Shown here: one piece after another, positions 12,468 through 13,527 of the stretch | Layout: each line of letters begins with the position of its first letter | How positions within the stretch are numbered: the stretch's first letter is position 1 | Assembly: GCA_964540295.1 (NCBI GenBank) | Contig: CAZIMT010000091.1 | Location: 1 to 13,527, forward strand | Source: CAZCPB01 sp964540295 | GTDB taxonomy: Bacteria; Planctomycetota; Phycisphaerae; Phycisphaerales; UBA1924 | Reading direction: 5' to 3' | DNA: 13,527 nucleotides | Translations under genes and position numbers: made by a program | The notes under the pieces: generated by a model | The model's database searches: none | Seen by the model: the letters and a program-made list of their open reading frames with translations, nothing else | Told to the model about the DNA's origin: nothing

Positions 12468-13527
12468 ATGTCGGTGCAATCTCAACTCGTGGTCACGCTC
12501 GAAGAGATCGGGCAGATGATGGAACTTCTGGGCGAGGACTCGTTCCGCGTTTTAGCGCACGCGCGGGCGGCCCGGGTGATCGGCGACCTGACCGACGACA
12601 TCGAGGAACTCGCCAAGGACCGCGCGAAGGTTCTGGCTATTGAGGGGATTGGGCCCAAGTTGGCGGACAAGATCATCGAGTTCTGTGAAACGGGGCGGAT
12701 TCCCGAGCACGCGGAGCTGCTCGCGCGCGTGCCAGCCGGGCTGTTGCCGCTGCTCAGCGTGTCGGGGCTGGGTCCAAAGACGCTGCGGATGCTGTGGCAG
12801 CAGGGCGGGGTGACGGACCGTGCCTCGCTCGAAGCGATCATCGCGAGTGGCGCGATCCTGACGTTGCCGCGGATGGGCGCCAAGAGTGTGGAGAAGATCA
12901 AGCAATCGCTGGCATTCGCGGCTGCGGGCGGGCAGCAAAGGCTTTCAATCGGGCTGGTGCTGCCGGTGGCCGAGGCGTGGGTGAGCGCGATCGAGAAGGT
13001 ACCGGGCGTGAAGTCAGTCGCGTTCGCTGGGTCGCTGCGGCGTGGCAAGGACTCTATCGGGGACATCGACATTCTCGCGACGAGCGCGGAGCCCGAGTTG
13101 TTGGCGGACGCGTTCTGCGCGATGCCGGGCGTGACGAACGTTCTGGCCAAGGGCGCGACGAAGTGCTCGGTGCGGATCGCGGTGCCGGGGATGATCGGGC
13201 GTTGGAAGAGCAAGGACGAGGCAGAGCCGCCCGAGGCCGGGTTTCAGATCGATCTGCGGGTGATCCCCAAGGAGTCGTGGGGCGCGGCGCTGCTGTACTT
13301 CACCGGATCCAAAGAGCACAACGTGGCGCTGCGCGAGCGGGCCTTGTCACGAGGGATGACGCTCAACGAGTACGGGCTGTACAAGCTCGACGCGAAGAGC
13401 ACCGTTGCCAAGGCTAAGGAGAGGGATCACGAGAAGGGCGAGCTGGTTGCTTCGCGCACCGAGGCGGACGTGTACAGAGTGCTTGAACTACCGTTCATCC
13501 CGCCGGAGATTCGTGAGAACCGCGGCG
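12468..13527 (+). CDS. polX: DNA polymerase family X (PolX), 3'-truncated by window edge
   Basis: A gap-filling repair polymerase; bacterial PolX proteins usually also carry a C-terminal PHP exonuclease domain, which would lie beyond the window. The open frame gives 353 residues without a stop. An N-terminal helical domain has helix-hairpin-helix motifs at IEGIGPKLADKI (58-69), VSGLGPKTL (98-106) and LPRMGAKSVEKI (133-144). The nucleotidyltransferase core has AGSLRRGKDSIGDIDIL (187-203) with metal-binding D199 and D201, and the third Asp D262 in QIDLRVI. YFTGSKEHN (277-285) and MTLNEYGLY (297-305) are the usual palm and thumb signatures, and LPFIPPEIRE ends the polymerase part. An insertion of about 16 residues (near 241-257, with WKSKDEAEPPEAG) sits just before D262. 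It is divergent from the glycosylase with 48 bases between starts. Confidence 0.93.
   Translation, partial: MSVQSQLVVTLEEIGQMMELLGEDSFRVLAHARAARVIGDLTDDIEELAKDRAKVLAIEGIGPKLADKIIEFCETGRIPEHAELLARVPAGLLPLLSVSGLGPKTLRMLWQQGGVTDRASLEAIIASGAILTLPRMGAKSVEKIKQSLAFAAAGGQQRLSIGLVLPVAEAWVSAIEKVPGVKSVAFAGSLRRGKDSIGDIDILATSAEPELLADAFCAMPGVTNVLAKGATKCSVRIAVPGMIGRWKSKDEAEPPEAGFQIDLRVIPKESWGAALLYFTGSKEHNVALRERALSRGMTLNEYGLYKLDAKSTVAKAKERDHEKGELVASRTEADVYRVLELPFIPPEIRENRG

Noticed and set aside
12482..13213. A minus-strand frame, and a plus-strand frame at 12794-13417, within the PolX region.
   Set aside because: Both are Ser/Pro/Arg- or Gly/Arg-rich shadows. The frame starting at 12468 carries the complete PolX motif set and stays open to the edge.

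Overview
This is a GC-rich, densely coded bacterial chromosome segment. The gene content points to Planctomycetota, most likely a Phycisphaerae-like lineage. It carries a small protein of the Minf_1886/TIGR04138 type (a family I know from Planctomycetes and Verrucomicrobia), a large secreted tricorn-like protease with charged linkers, a signal-peptide-bearing amidohydrolase, and short palindromic units in a spacer. This placement is an inference from family knowledge; there is no rRNA or other marker gene in the window. No rRNA, tRNA, CRISPR array, transposase or phage gene was recognised, and the genes look like ordinary chromosomal genes.

Layout from left to right. (1) The 3' part of a glycerate 2-kinase (MOFRL family, +) enters from the left edge. 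(2) A secreted prolidase-like amidohydrolase (-) converges on it. (3) Divergent from the amidohydrolase is a 1317-residue secreted tricorn-like protease (+), enlarged by two Lys/Glu/Asp-rich linkers and an extra beta-rich domain, and closed by a strong hairpin terminator. (4) A four-helix, histidine-rich membrane protein of unknown function and a beta-class DNA methyltransferase without a visible restriction partner (both -). (5) A spacer with two different palindromes that share the same CCACAA flank. (6) UDP-glucose 6-dehydrogenase (-), divergent from (7) a class I SAM-methyltransferase-like protein (+). (8) A Minf_1886-type protein (-) with a clear Shine-Dalgarno site. (9) A spacer with a tandem GCCGATAGG repeat and a tiny CxxC open frame. 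(10) A DNA-3-methyladenine glycosylase (-) and, back to back with it across 48 bases, a family X DNA polymerase (+) that runs off the right edge.

How the genes may work together. The protease and amidohydrolase are divergent, both carry export signals, and could act in sequence in degrading peptides outside the cytoplasm. The glycosylase and PolX are both base-excision-repair type proteins and share one very short promoter region. UDP-glucose dehydrogenase supplies UDP-glucuronate for surface polysaccharide, with no partner gene beside it.

The most interesting non-coding signal is a recurring TACNNT hexamer placed 5 to 8 bases before the start codon of five genes, with no usable Shine-Dalgarno sequence in most of them. 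This is what leaderless transcription would look like. I did not find a convincing new defence or mobile system here.
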